Assembly (NCBI RefSeq): GCF_023544445.1
Contig: NZ_JALPVJ010000014.1
Location: 220,638-284,637 of the forward strand
Length of the DNA: 64,000 nt
From: Actinoplanes sp. M2I2
GTDB lineage: Bacteria; Actinomycetota; Actinomycetes; Mycobacteriales; Micromonosporaceae
Direction of reading: 5' to 3'
Part shown: piece after piece, positions 24,951 to 32,820 of the stretch
Layout: each line of letters begins with the position of its first letter
How positions within the stretch are numbered: position 1 is the stretch's first letter
Program-made: the position numbers and the translations under genes
Notes under the pieces: generated by a model
Told to the model about the DNA's origin: nothing
Seen by the model: only the letters and a program-made list of their open reading frames with translations
Database searches by the model: none

Positions 24951-25685
24951 CTACTTCCGGAGGTTCCACTCCGCGCCGGGGGTGCTGAAGCCGAGGGGAA
25001 GCGCGACGTGCAGCCGGGTCAGTTCGGCGTCCTTGGGCACGGGGAAGCCCGCCGTCAGGTCGACCTCCCAGCCCGGTTGGAGCATCGGCGGGTCGGCGGT
25101 CATGTCGGCCATGTCCGAGCGCATGTAGTCGCCGCTGTGGCTTCGGCCGGCCGCGTCGAGGACCCAGGCTTCCCGGGCGAGCCGGGCCAGGACCGGAACC
25201 GTGCCGGTGTTGTGGAGGTGCACCCGGAAGAAGACCAGCCGCTGGCTCGGGTTGTCGAGGGACGGCTGCTCCAGGTCGAGCTGGGCGCCTACTTCGACCC
25301 GGGCGCCGTCGTCACCGGTCAGGGCTACGCGCTCGTCCCGGCCCACCGGTCCGGGCACGACGACCTCCACGTACATGTCGTGCGGGCCCGGGCTCCGGGT
25401 CGTCACCAGGCGCGGGGTCACCAGCCGGGCGCTGTCCGACGGTCTGGTCACGACGGCGGTGGTGATCGCCAGGACGACGACGATCGCGGCGCCCACGGCC
25501 ATCCGGGCGAGGGACCGTTCCGTGCCGGGGCGATCGCCGGCGGCGGGCACCACGGGCGGCGAAGGAACCAGTTGTGGCGGCGCGGGCTTCGCGTCTCTGC
25601 GACCACGGGCGGCCAGCGCTCCACCGACGATCGCGCCGGCCATCGTGCAGAGAACGACCCAGGCGATCCGACGGCGAGTGCTCAC
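24951..25685 (-). CDS. Membrane-anchored protein of unknown function
   Basis: 244 residues from the GTG at 25685 (MSTRRRIAWVVLCTMAGAIV). Two hydrophobic helices (about 7-25 and ARMAVGAAIVVVLAITTAVV near 65-85) flank a short Pro-rich cytoplasmic or periplasmic stretch. An extracytoplasmic beta-rich domain of about 150 residues follows (VEVVVPGPVGRDERVALTGD; QRLVFFRVHLHNTGTVPVLA). The latter resembles immunoglobulin-like domains in actinobacterial surface proteins, but no family is assigned. The reading frame continues upstream of this start without homology and overlaps the SDR on the other strand, so the shorter start is preferred. Confidence 0.6.
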   Translation of the reverse strand: MSTRRRIAWVVLCTMAGAIVGGALAARGRRDAKPAPPQLVPSPPVVPAAGDRPGTERSLARMAVGAAIVVVLAITTAVVTRPSDSARLVTPRLVTTRSPGPHDMYVEVVVPGPVGRDERVALTGDDGARVEVGAQLDLEQPSLDNPSQRLVFFRVHLHNTGTVPVLARLAREAWVLDAAGRSHSGDYMRSDMADMTADPPMLQPGWEVDLTAGFPVPKDAELTRLHVALPLGFSTPGAEWNLRK

Positions 25686-25805
25686 GGGATGCGCTATCGG
25701 CGCCCCGGCCGCGGACCTGAGGCATCCCGGCCGCCGGAACGGCCGCGGAACGCCACGTCCGATCATCGCCAGACAACCGGCCCGGCGTCGCCCAGGCTTG
25801 CTCGC

Positions 25806-26549
25806 ATGAGCAACGGAATGGACGGCAAGGTCGCGCTGGTCACCGGTGGAGGGCGCGGCATCGGTGCGGCCGTGGCGCTGCGCCTGGCCGAGGAGGGCGC
25901 CGACGTGGCGTTGACCTATCAGCGGAATCACCAGCGCGCCGACGCCGTGGTGGACCAAATCAAGGAGCGTGGGCGGCGGGCGATCGCCATCCGGGCCGAC
26001 AGCGCCGAACCCGCGGCGGTGGTCGGCGCGGTCGACCGGACTCTCGGTGAGCTGGGCCGGTTGGACGTCCTCGTCAACAACGCGGGCTCGTTCCGGCTCG
26101 GTCCCATCGAGCAGCTGGGCCCGGACGAGGTCGAGGAGACCCTCGCGGTCAACGTCCGGGCGCCCTTCGTCGCGTCGCAGTGCGCGGCACGCCACATGTC
26201 AGCCGGTGGGCGGATCATCAACATCGGAAGCAACGTGGCCGAGCGGGCCGTCTTCCCCGGCTTCTCGCTGTACGCGATGAGCAAATCGGCGCTGAGCGGG
26301 CTGACCAAGGCGCTCGGCCGGGAACTCGGCGCCCGGGGAATCACGGTGAACCTGGTGAATCCGGGACCGACGGACACCGAGCTCAACCCGGCCGACGGCC
26401 CCGACGCCGGCACCATCAACGGGTTCACCGCCCTCGGCCACTACGCGGCGCCGGCCGACGTGGCCGCCGCGGTGACCTTCCTGGCCGGCCCGGACGCCCG
26501 CTACATCACCGGCGCCACGGTCAACGTCGACGGCGGCTTCACCATCTGA
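25806..26549 (+). CDS. SDR family oxidoreductase (3-oxoacyl-ACP reductase-like)
   Basis: 247 residues, full-length classical SDR. TGGGRGIG (cofactor loop, 13-20), LVNNAGS (NAG motif), IINIGS (catalytic Ser) and YAMSK (Tyr/Lys pair near 153-157) are intact. TAAVT-like C-terminal AAAVTFLAGPDARYITGATV and NVDGGFTI are typical of FabG-type reductases. An Asn or Arg after the second strand (TYQRNH) suggests NADPH preference. It is not in a fatty acid operon, so a general ketone or alcohol substrate is more likely than a role in fatty acid synthesis. Confidence 0.92.
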   Translation: MSNGMDGKVALVTGGGRGIGAAVALRLAEEGADVALTYQRNHQRADAVVDQIKERGRRAIAIRADSAEPAAVVGAVDRTLGELGRLDVLVNNAGSFRLGPIEQLGPDEVEETLAVNVRAPFVASQCAARHMSAGGRIINIGSNVAERAVFPGFSLYAMSKSALSGLTKALGRELGARGITVNLVNPGPTDTELNPADGPDAGTINGFTALGHYAAPADVAAAVTFLAGPDARYITGATVNVDGGFTI

Positions 26550-26564
26550 CCCCCGGCCGGGACG

Positions 26565-27233
26565 TCAGTCGGGAGGCGAGTCGAGGTCGACCACCAGCAT
26601 CATCGCGGCCAGCACGGCCAGCTGGACGTCGGCCACGGCCTGCCGGATCGCGGCGCCCGCCCAGGGCTGCGCGCCGAGCTCCTTCATCCTGGCCCTGACC
26701 AGGTCGGCGGGGAGATCGGGGAGCACCTGCCGCTCCCAGCCGAGCGCGCTGAGCAGCGCACCCAGGGCGGCCGTGCGCGGCTCGACCGGCCCGTCGCCCT
26801 CGACGGCGGCGCGGAGCCGCTGACGGGCGTCCCGCTCGGCGATCGGTTCGACGCCGCCGGGCGCAGGATACCGGGTGCGGGAGAACACCGCGAACACCTT
26901 GCCCTGCTCGCGCCGCAGCACCCCGGCGTCGACGAGCCGGTCCAGGATCGGCTGCCGGGCGCCGCGGGCCAGCACGGGGATCCAGGCGCCCGGCGTGCGG
27001 GCCGGGTCGTCGGACAGCCGGCGCAGCACCGCGTCGGCCGTCGGGTCCCCGGTCGGCGACGGGTCGGCCACGACCAACCGGTCCTCGCGGACCTCCAGCC
27101 GCCCGGCCAGTCCGAGCTGCAGCAGCAGCGCGCCGGCGACGCCGTAGTCGAGATAGTCGCCGACTGTCCAGGTTGCTCCGCTGTCGTCATAGGCGAGCAG
27201 GACCAGCTCATCGGCGAGCGCGACGGTCTCCAT
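26565..27233 (-). CDS. GPP34 family phosphoprotein (GOLPH3-like)
   Basis: 222 residues matching the bacterial GPP34 domain: ALADELVLLAYDDSGATW at the start, YGVAGALLLQLGLAGRLEV, VLARGARQPILDRLVDAGVL and SALGWERQVLPDLPADLVR are the usual conserved blocks. The eukaryotic homologues bind phosphatidylinositol-4-phosphate on Golgi membranes; actinobacterial copies are numerous and uncharacterised. ATG at 27233 follows TACCGT (27245-27240) by six nucleotides, which fits a leaderless transcript. It converges with the SDR gene. Confidence 0.88.
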   Translation of the reverse strand: METVALADELVLLAYDDSGATWTVGDYLDYGVAGALLLQLGLAGRLEVREDRLVVADPSPTGDPTADAVLRRLSDDPARTPGAWIPVLARGARQPILDRLVDAGVLRREQGKVFAVFSRTRYPAPGGVEPIAERDARQRLRAAVEGDGPVEPRTAALGALLSALGWERQVLPDLPADLVRARMKELGAQPWAGAAIRQAVADVQLAVLAAMMLVVDLDSPPD

Positions 27234-27311
27234 GCTTCGACGGTATTCCGCCGGGGTGCGGCTGTCGCGGCGAGCGGCCCCGAGGGGTCACCGGGGCCCG
27301 CGGGGGCGACC

Positions 27312-28043
27312 TCAGACCGCTCGTACCTCGGCCAGCCGCCTGACCGCGAACGCGTCGTCCCAGCAGACCGCGGCCTCCCAGGCCGCCGAAGCCTGCGCGG
27401 CGATGTCGTACTCGGGGTGGTCGAGGCCCGCGGCGTTGCCGGGCAGCACGAGGTCGAGGTCGGAGACGTCGACGTGCGCCTCGTCCCAGTCGATCAGGCC
27501 GACCTGCCGTGCGGTCATGCGGATGTTGCCGGCGTTGGGGTCGCCGTGCACGACGGACGTCCGGCGCCCGGCGAGCCGCGCCCAGGCGGCCCGGCATCGA
27601 GCGACGCCCTCCGGGGGCATCGCGCCGAGGTCCACCTTCGTACCGGTCTCGGCCCGCAGGAGGTCGGTCGACGATCGCCAGCCCGGGCGCTGCGGCCGGC
27701 CCCGCGTCAGCCGATGCAGCTCGCGGAGCGCGGCGGCCACCCGGCGCCAGTCGGCCGGCGTCTCGGGCGGTCCACCCTCCAGGTAGGTCATCACGACCAG
27801 GCCGTCGGCGAACAACCGGCCGTCGGTGGCCGGGATCGGCACCGGCACGGTCAGCCCCGCACGGTCGAGGTATCGGAGAAGCTCGGTCTCCCAGGCCAGA
27901 TCGGCGTCGCTCCGGGTGCCGAGACGACCGACGGCGAGGTGCCCGTCGACGCGTACGGTCCACACGTCGTTGGCGACGCCGCCGGCGAGCGGTTCGAGGC
28001 GGGTGGCGTCCTCACCCCACTGCCCGAGTGCCTCCCAGCCCAT
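27312..28043 (-). CDS. Aminoglycoside phosphotransferase-like (APH) protein
   Basis: About 243 residues of the APH/choline-kinase fold. The catalytic loop SVVHGDPNAGNIRM (the HGDxxxxN Brenner motif) and LIDWDEAHVDVSDLDLVL (metal-binding Asp) are intact; the N-lobe has VWTVRVDGHLAVGRLG and an MTYLEGG hinge. The activity is ATP-dependent phosphorylation of a small hydroxylated molecule; antibiotic resistance cannot be inferred. The ATG at 28043 is preferred over one three codons upstream because TACGAT (28056-28051) lies seven nucleotides before it, a leaderless arrangement. Confidence 0.88.
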   Translation of the reverse strand: MGWEALGQWGEDATRLEPLAGGVANDVWTVRVDGHLAVGRLGTRSDADLAWETELLRYLDRAGLTVPVPIPATDGRLFADGLVVMTYLEGGPPETPADWRRVAAALRELHRLTRGRPQRPGWRSSTDLLRAETGTKVDLGAMPPEGVARCRAAWARLAGRRTSVVHGDPNAGNIRMTARQVGLIDWDEAHVDVSDLDLVLPGNAAGLDHPEYDIAAQASAAWEAAVCWDDAFAVRRLAEVRAV

Positions 28044-28204
28044 TGGCGACATCGTACGGGGCTCCGGACCTCGAACGGCATGCCCTCCTGGGCGGCACGC
28101 CGCCGCTGGTCACCGGACGCTTCGGGACGCCCGTGGCCGGGTGGCCGGCCTGGACGATCGCGGCCGGCGGACCGGTCGTGCGGCACTGCCGATGGGGGTG
28201 GGGC

Positions 28205-28789
28205 GTGAGCATCGAGGCCGAGCTGCGCGCGGAGTTCGATAGCTGGGAACGCAAGGAGACGGTCGCTCTCCGGGTCCTGCCGTACGTGCTGCTGACCGTG
28301 TGCGCCGTCGTCGCCCTGCTGCTGCCGCTCTGGCCGGACCGTGCACGCGGTCGAGCCCGGACTGCTGGCCGGGCCCGGGTTCCCGAGGCGATCGGCGAGG
28401 TGACCCGACGCTGGTCGGAGGTCTACGGCATCGAGGCGGCGCTGACCGTCACCGGCGACCCGCGGCCGATGCACAGCGACGTCGGAGTGACGCTGCTGCG
28501 GGCCGCGCAGGAGGCCCTGGCCGACGTGGCCAAGCATGCGCGGGCTGGCCGCGTCGGCCTGACCCTGTCCTACATGGCGAATCTGGTGACGTTGGACGTG
28601 CGGGACGACGGCGTGGGCTTCGATCCCACCAGACGGGCCGGCCGTTCCGCGAACGGCGGGTTCGGGCTCGCCGGCCTGCGACAGCGGGTGCAGCGCCTCG
28701 CGGGCCGGCTCGACATCGAGTCCGAGCCGGGCGGCGGCACCGCCATCTCAGCCTCCGTGCCGGCGATTCCGGCCGGCGGCGGGCAGTGA
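28205..28789 (+). pseudogene. Histidine kinase with internal deletion
   Basis: 194 residues. Residues 1-45 (EAELRAEFDSWERKETVALR then VLPYVLLTVCAVVALLLPLW) match the cytoplasmic start and first helix of a NarL-type sensor kinase. The sequence then jumps through an Arg-rich junction (about 45-60) straight into the ATPase domain (PEAIGEVTRRWSEVYGIEAA, N-box QEALADVAKHARA, G-box DDGVGF, GGFGLAGLRQRV). The remaining membrane helices and the dimerisation/phosphoacceptor helix with its His are gone, so it cannot autophosphorylate. The frame stays open across the join, so it may still be translated. No cognate response regulator is adjacent. Confidence 0.7.
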
Positions 28790-28795
28790 CCCCGC

Positions 28796-30079
28796 TCAGC
28801 GAGGACGCTCCCCCGCTCTCGTGAGGTCGATCCGGCCCAGCGACGGTACGAGCAACGCGACCAGCAGCATGGCCGCCGCACCCAGGCCGGCGCCGGTGAG
28901 AGCGACCGCTGCCGTCCCGATCGCCGCCGCCAGGACAGGCGCGGACAGCTGACCGATCGGCAGGGACAGCGTCGACCAGAACTCGTCGTGAGCCCCCACC
29001 CGGGACAGCAGCCGCTCGGGGATGTGCGTGTTGTTGACCGTCTCCCAGACGACGGTGAAGAACTCGGCCACGATCCCGGCCACGAACGTCGCCGCCATCA
29101 GCCAGGCGAGGTCCGCGCCGGCGCCGAGCAGGAGCAACGGAAGCGTGGCCAGCGTCATCGAGCACAGCGCCGGCCTCATCGGCCGCCGCGGGACCGGCAC
29201 CTTCACCAGCACCACACTGGCCAGCAGCGCCCCGGCCCCACGGGCGCTGAGCACCAGACCCCAGCCCCGGGCGCCGATGGTGCCGGCGGCGATCACCGGC
29301 CCGAGGACCAGCCAGAAGCCCATGGTGACGGCGTTGAAGACGGCGAAGGCCAGGGTCACCGACCAGATCCAGGGCTGGGACCGGAAGTACGCCCATCCCT
29401 CGCGCACATCGCCGAGCAGGGACGGGCCACCGTCGGCCCGCGACGGTAGATCGGGCAGGGAGATCCGGGCGAAGCAGACGGCCGCCAGCAGGAAGGACGC
29501 CGCGTCCACGGCGATGGCCCAGCCGCCGCCGACCGAGGCGGTGAGCAGTCCGGCGGCGACCGGACCGAGGATCCGGGCGGTGTTGCCCGCGGCGGCCAGC
29601 AGCGAACTGGCCTGCTGGAGACCACGTCCGGAAGTCAGGTTCGACAGGATGCCGCGCAGGGCGGGCGTGGTCAGTCCCTGAAAGACGCCGTTGAAGGCCG
29701 CCAGGGGCAACAGCAGCGCGGGATGCTGATGAGTGATCAGCAGAACGGCGACGCCGGCCTGGGTCATTCCCGCGCCCAGGCTGGTCAGGCTCAGGACGGT
29801 GTCCCGCCGGTAGCGGTCGGCGACGCCACCGCCGAGCAGCATCGTCGCGACCATGGGGATGAGGGCGGCGGCGAGCACCGCGGACAGCCACGCCGCGCTG
29901 CCGGTGATCTCCAGGACTCCGAAGGCCAGGGCGACGGGCGACATGAAACTGCCGGCCAGGGACACCGAGCGACCGGTGAAATACCACCGGAACGCCGGCG
30001 AGCTCAGCGGCCCCGCGTCTTCGGTCCTGTCGTACGGCTGCTCGGGATCGCGGCCCCCGCGTCGCGGCAGAAAGCGCAT
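28796..30079 (-). CDS. MFS transporter (drug-efflux type)
   Basis: 427 residues with about 12 helices. The cytoplasmic loop between helices 2 and 3 reads MLLGGGVADRYRRDTVL, the GGxxADRxxRR motif of the major facilitator superfamily, and VALAFGVLEITGSAAWLSAV with LGPVAAGLLTASVGGGWAIAV are typical of the MdtG/enterobactin-exporter-like branch. It probably exports a hydrophobic compound by proton antiport. The start is 4 bp after the stop of the methyltransferase gene on the same strand, so the two form an operon. Confidence 0.9.
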   Translation of the reverse strand: MRFLPRRGGRDPEQPYDRTEDAGPLSSPAFRWYFTGRSVSLAGSFMSPVALAFGVLEITGSAAWLSAVLAAALIPMVATMLLGGGVADRYRRDTVLSLTSLGAGMTQAGVAVLLITHQHPALLLPLAAFNGVFQGLTTPALRGILSNLTSGRGLQQASSLLAAAGNTARILGPVAAGLLTASVGGGWAIAVDAASFLLAAVCFARISLPDLPSRADGGPSLLGDVREGWAYFRSQPWIWSVTLAFAVFNAVTMGFWLVLGPVIAAGTIGARGWGLVLSARGAGALLASVVLVKVPVPRRPMRPALCSMTLATLPLLLLGAGADLAWLMAATFVAGIVAEFFTVVWETVNNTHIPERLLSRVGAHDEFWSTLSLPIGQLSAPVLAAAIGTAAVALTGAGLGAAAMLLVALLVPSLGRIDLTRAGERPR

Positions 30080-30083
30080 CCGT

Positions 30084-30830
30084 CTACGAAGCGGGCCGGC
30101 ACCGGACGGCGAGCATGGTCGGGATGGTGGCGAACCAGCGTTCGTAGTCGGTCCACCGGGCTTCGGGCTCGGCGTGGTGCGGCAGGGTCGGAGGTTCGTG
30201 CAGCCCGGTGACGACGAGGTCGTTGCGGGTCAGCAGATCGATGTACCACGAGAGCGGGCGGTGGTAGTGCTGATGGCCGCCGAACGTCGTGATCCATCGG
30301 CGTTCGTGGCGCAGGTAGCCGGTGACCTTGCGGTAACGCTCCCCGGTCGAGGCCTCCTCGACCGGCGGCTGCGCGAAGAAGCTCGGGTGCAGGATCGAGA
30401 AGACGAACGTTCCGCCACTCCTGAGCGAGGCCCGAACGTCTCGGACCAGGTGCTCGAGCTCGGGCAGATCCATCAGCACCATGTGCGAGACCACAGCGTC
30501 GTACGACGGCAAGGGGCGCGGAAGCCCGGCGGTCAGGTCATGCGTGAGGAACTCGATGCCAGGAAAGGCGGCGGCCGCCCGCCCGATCAACGCCGCGCTG
30601 CCGTCGATGCCGGTCACCACGGCGCCGGCCTCCCGGAACCGGGCGCTCAGCCAGCCGTGCCCGCAGCCGAGATCGAGCACGCGCCGGCCGGTGAGCTCGC
30701 CCAGGGACTGCCGGAGGAAGGGGCTCAGCCGCCGGTAGAACGAGTCGCTGGTCCCGGTGACGTGATCGGCGTACTGATCGGCGGCACGGTTCCAGAGGTC
30801 GATATCGCGGCTGCCCGACACGTCCGTCAT
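30084..30830 (-). CDS. Class I SAM-dependent methyltransferase
   Basis: 248 residues. Motif I VLDLGCGHGWLSARF (near 50-64), the acidic end of beta-2 GIDGS and the post-motif segment YDAVVSHMVLMDLPE define a UbiE/COQ5-like methyltransferase fold. The C-terminal region carries KVTGYLRHERRWITTFGGHQ and YHRPLSWYIDLL, common to small-molecule methyltransferases. The acceptor is unknown. It is the first gene of a two-gene unit with the MFS exporter 4 bp downstream, a pairing seen where a compound is modified and then exported. Confidence 0.9.
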   Translation of the reverse strand: MTDVSGSRDIDLWNRAADQYADHVTGTSDSFYRRLSPFLRQSLGELTGRRVLDLGCGHGWLSARFREAGAVVTGIDGSAALIGRAAAAFPGIEFLTHDLTAGLPRPLPSYDAVVSHMVLMDLPELEHLVRDVRASLRSGGTFVFSILHPSFFAQPPVEEASTGERYRKVTGYLRHERRWITTFGGHQHYHRPLSWYIDLLTRNDLVVTGLHEPPTLPHHAEPEARWTDYERWFATIPTMLAVRCRPAS

Positions 30831-30849
30831 GCTCGCACAGATCCTCGGC

Positions 30850-31593
30850 TCACCGCCGCGTCCGACCGGCTCTATGCCGATGGGCGGTGATGCCGTCCAG
30901 GACGGTGATCAGGTTGTGGTGGAAAGTCTCGGCGGCGTCGAGGTGGGCGCCGTCGGTCACGAGCCCGGCAATGGTGGGATAGCGGCCCGTCTCGAGCATG
31001 CGTGTCAGGTACGGCCCGAGGGTGGCCTGCCAGGTGGGTACGTCGGTGCCGGTCGAACGGATGGTGCGCCGCTCGGTGATCTCGTTGCGGAGCGCCCCGG
31101 CGAGGAACGCGTTGAGTGCGCCCAACGTCCGCTGGAGGTCGTCCACACCGTGGACGCCCGGGGCCTGGATCAACGCCGCCGCGGTCGACTCGCCGACGGC
31201 GAGGGCGTTGGGTCCCAGGTGGGGCCGCGCGCCCAGCAGGTCGGCGAACCACTCGTGGTCGAGAGCCGCCTCCCGAGTCCGGTGCACGATGGCCAGGACT
31301 GTGGCGCGCCACCCGCGCGGGCGTTCGGCTTCGGCGATCCAGGCGTACACGGCGTCGACCATGAGGTCGAGCAATTCGGATCGGTTGGTCACGTAGTCGT
31401 AGAGCCGCATCGGGCCGACGCCGAGCTCTTTGGCAATCTTGCGGACCGACAGGCCGTCCAAGCCGTGCTCGTCGGCGACCCGGATCGCGGTAGCGGCGAT
31501 CTTCGCACGGCTCAGCGGCACCGGCGCCGCCCGCGGCTGAGGTTCAGGCCGTTCCCACACGGGCAACGGTGCGCTACCGTACGGCGTATCCAT
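30850..31593 (-). CDS. TetR family repressor with TetR_C-like ligand domain
   Basis: 247 residues. After a Pro-rich N-terminal extension of about 28 residues comes the helix-turn-helix (KIAATAIRVADEHGLDGLSV, RKIAKELGVGPMRLYDYVTN), then a C-terminal domain of the tetracycline-repressor type (WADLLGARPHLGPNAL-like, LGALNAFLAGALRNEI). ATG at 31593 follows TACGAT (31606-31601) by seven nucleotides, a leaderless start; an ATG three codons upstream overlaps that box. Divergent from the Tet(X)-like monooxygenase, which it presumably represses. Its stop is 19 bp from the methyltransferase gene start. Confidence 0.92.
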   Translation of the reverse strand: MDTPYGSAPLPVWERPEPQPRAAPVPLSRAKIAATAIRVADEHGLDGLSVRKIAKELGVGPMRLYDYVTNRSELLDLMVDAVYAWIAEAERPRGWRATVLAIVHRTREAALDHEWFADLLGARPHLGPNALAVGESTAAALIQAPGVHGVDDLQRTLGALNAFLAGALRNEITERRTIRSTGTDVPTWQATLGPYLTRMLETGRYPTIAGLVTDGAHLDAAETFHHNLITVLDGITAHRHRAGRTRR

Positions 31594-31609
31594 AAGGTAC
31601 ATCGTACGG
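31577..31609. promoter_or_regulatory. Inverted repeat, probable TetR operator
   Basis: CCGTACG (31577-31583) and CGTACGG (31603-31609) form 7-bp arms with a 19-bp spacer that covers the tetR start codon and overlaps its -10 box. It is 14 bp before the monooxygenase start, so one bound repressor could block both directions. Confidence 0.5.
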
Positions 31610-31622
31610 CAAGGAGCGAACG

Positions 31623-32744
31623 TTGCGACTGGCGATCGCCGGCGGCGGCCTGGGCGGCCTGGTGCTGGCCCGGATCCTGCATCGGCACGGCATCGAGGCT
31701 GTGGTGTACGAACGCGAGGCCGGCCGATCGGCACGATCCCAGGGTGGAATGCTCGACCTGCACCCCGAGTCCGGGCAGCGGGCGCTGGCCGACGCGGGAC
31801 TGGCCGACCGGTTCCGCTCCGAGGCCCGGCCGGAGGGCGAGGAACACCGCATCCTCGACCCGGCCGGCCGCACCCTGGTGCATCACCGTCCGCAGCCCGG
31901 CTCGTTCTCCGGACGTCCCGAGATCGACCGCGCCACCCTGCGGGATCTGCTGCTCGACTCCCTCCCGGCCGGCGCCGTCCGGTGGCAGCACCGGCTGGTC
32001 GCGGCGGCGCCACGACCCGGCGGGGGCTTCGAGCTGAGGTTCGCCGGTGGCCACAGGGCCGACTGCGACGTTCTCGTCGGCGCGGACGGGGCCCGCTCAG
32101 TGGTCCGGTCGCGGCTGACCGACGTGACACCGTCAGCCGTGTCCACGCTGGTCGAGCTCACCGTCGGCGACGCCGACCGGCGCCACCCGGATCTCGCCGA
32201 GCTGGTCGGTCCGGGGAATCTCTGGTGCCTGGGCGAGCGACGGATTCTGGCTGCGCAACGCCTTGGCGACGGCAGCATCCGGGTCGGGGTCTCCCTGCCG
32301 GTCGATGAACGGTCTGCAGCCGCCTACAGCAGCAAGCGCGCTCTGCTCGACGCGTTCGAGGGCTGGAACCCCCGCCTCACCGCTCTCATCGCCGCCGCTG
32401 ACGGTCCGCCGGCCCCGCGCCGGATCGAGTCGATGCCCACGGGCGCACGCTGGAACCACCAGCCGGGCATCACCCTCGTCGGCGACGCCGCGCATCTCAT
32501 GCCACCGGTCGGCGAGGGCGCCAACCAAGCCATGCTCGACGCGGCCGACCTCGCCGCCGCCCTGGCCGGCGCCCCCACCGACCCCGACGCGGCGATCCGG
32601 GCGTACGAGGAAGCGATGTTCACCCGCATCCACCCGATAGCCGAGATGTCCGCGCGAGTCCACGCGATGATGCTGTCCCCCACCGCGGCCGACGAGATCG
32701 TCCGCTTCTTCACCCCGCGGCCCACCGAGCGGGCCACCGACTGA
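31623..32744 (+). CDS. FAD-dependent monooxygenase, Tet(X)-like
   Basis: 373 residues. The FAD-binding GGGLGG (7-12) with the acid at the end of beta-2 (YEREAG), the DG-type motif LVGADGARSVVR and the GD motif LVGDAAHLMPPVGEGANQAM are all present. QGGMLDLHPESGQRAL, RPEIDRATLRDLLLDSLP and the AHLMPP segment follow the Tet(X) flavoprotein closely, the enzyme that hydroxylates tetracyclines. Membership of the wider aromatic hydroxylase family is certain; tetracycline as substrate is only a suggestion, helped by the divergent tetracycline-repressor-like gene. TTG start at 31623 with AAGGAG 7 nt upstream. Confidence 0.88.
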   Translation: MRLAIAGGGLGGLVLARILHRHGIEAVVYEREAGRSARSQGGMLDLHPESGQRALADAGLADRFRSEARPEGEEHRILDPAGRTLVHHRPQPGSFSGRPEIDRATLRDLLLDSLPAGAVRWQHRLVAAAPRPGGGFELRFAGGHRADCDVLVGADGARSVVRSRLTDVTPSAVSTLVELTVGDADRRHPDLAELVGPGNLWCLGERRILAAQRLGDGSIRVGVSLPVDERSAAAYSSKRALLDAFEGWNPRLTALIAAADGPPAPRRIESMPTGARWNHQPGITLVGDAAHLMPPVGEGANQAMLDAADLAAALAGAPTDPDAAIRAYEEAMFTRIHPIAEMSARVHAMMLSPTAADEIVRFFTPRPTERATD

Positions 32745-32763
32745 CATTGCTAGGTCGCCCGAA

Positions 32764-32783
32764 TGATCCTGGGACACCAGGAT
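32764..32783. terminator. Bidirectional terminator hairpin
   Basis: GATCCTGG (32764-32771), loop GACA, CCAGGATC (32776-32783): a perfect 8-bp stem with a 4-nt loop in the 76-bp gap between the convergent monooxygenase and PAS-protein genes. Confidence 0.7.
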
Positions 32784-32820
32784 CAGGATTCAGCGGCGGG
32801 GCTTCGCGTGATGGTCGGGG

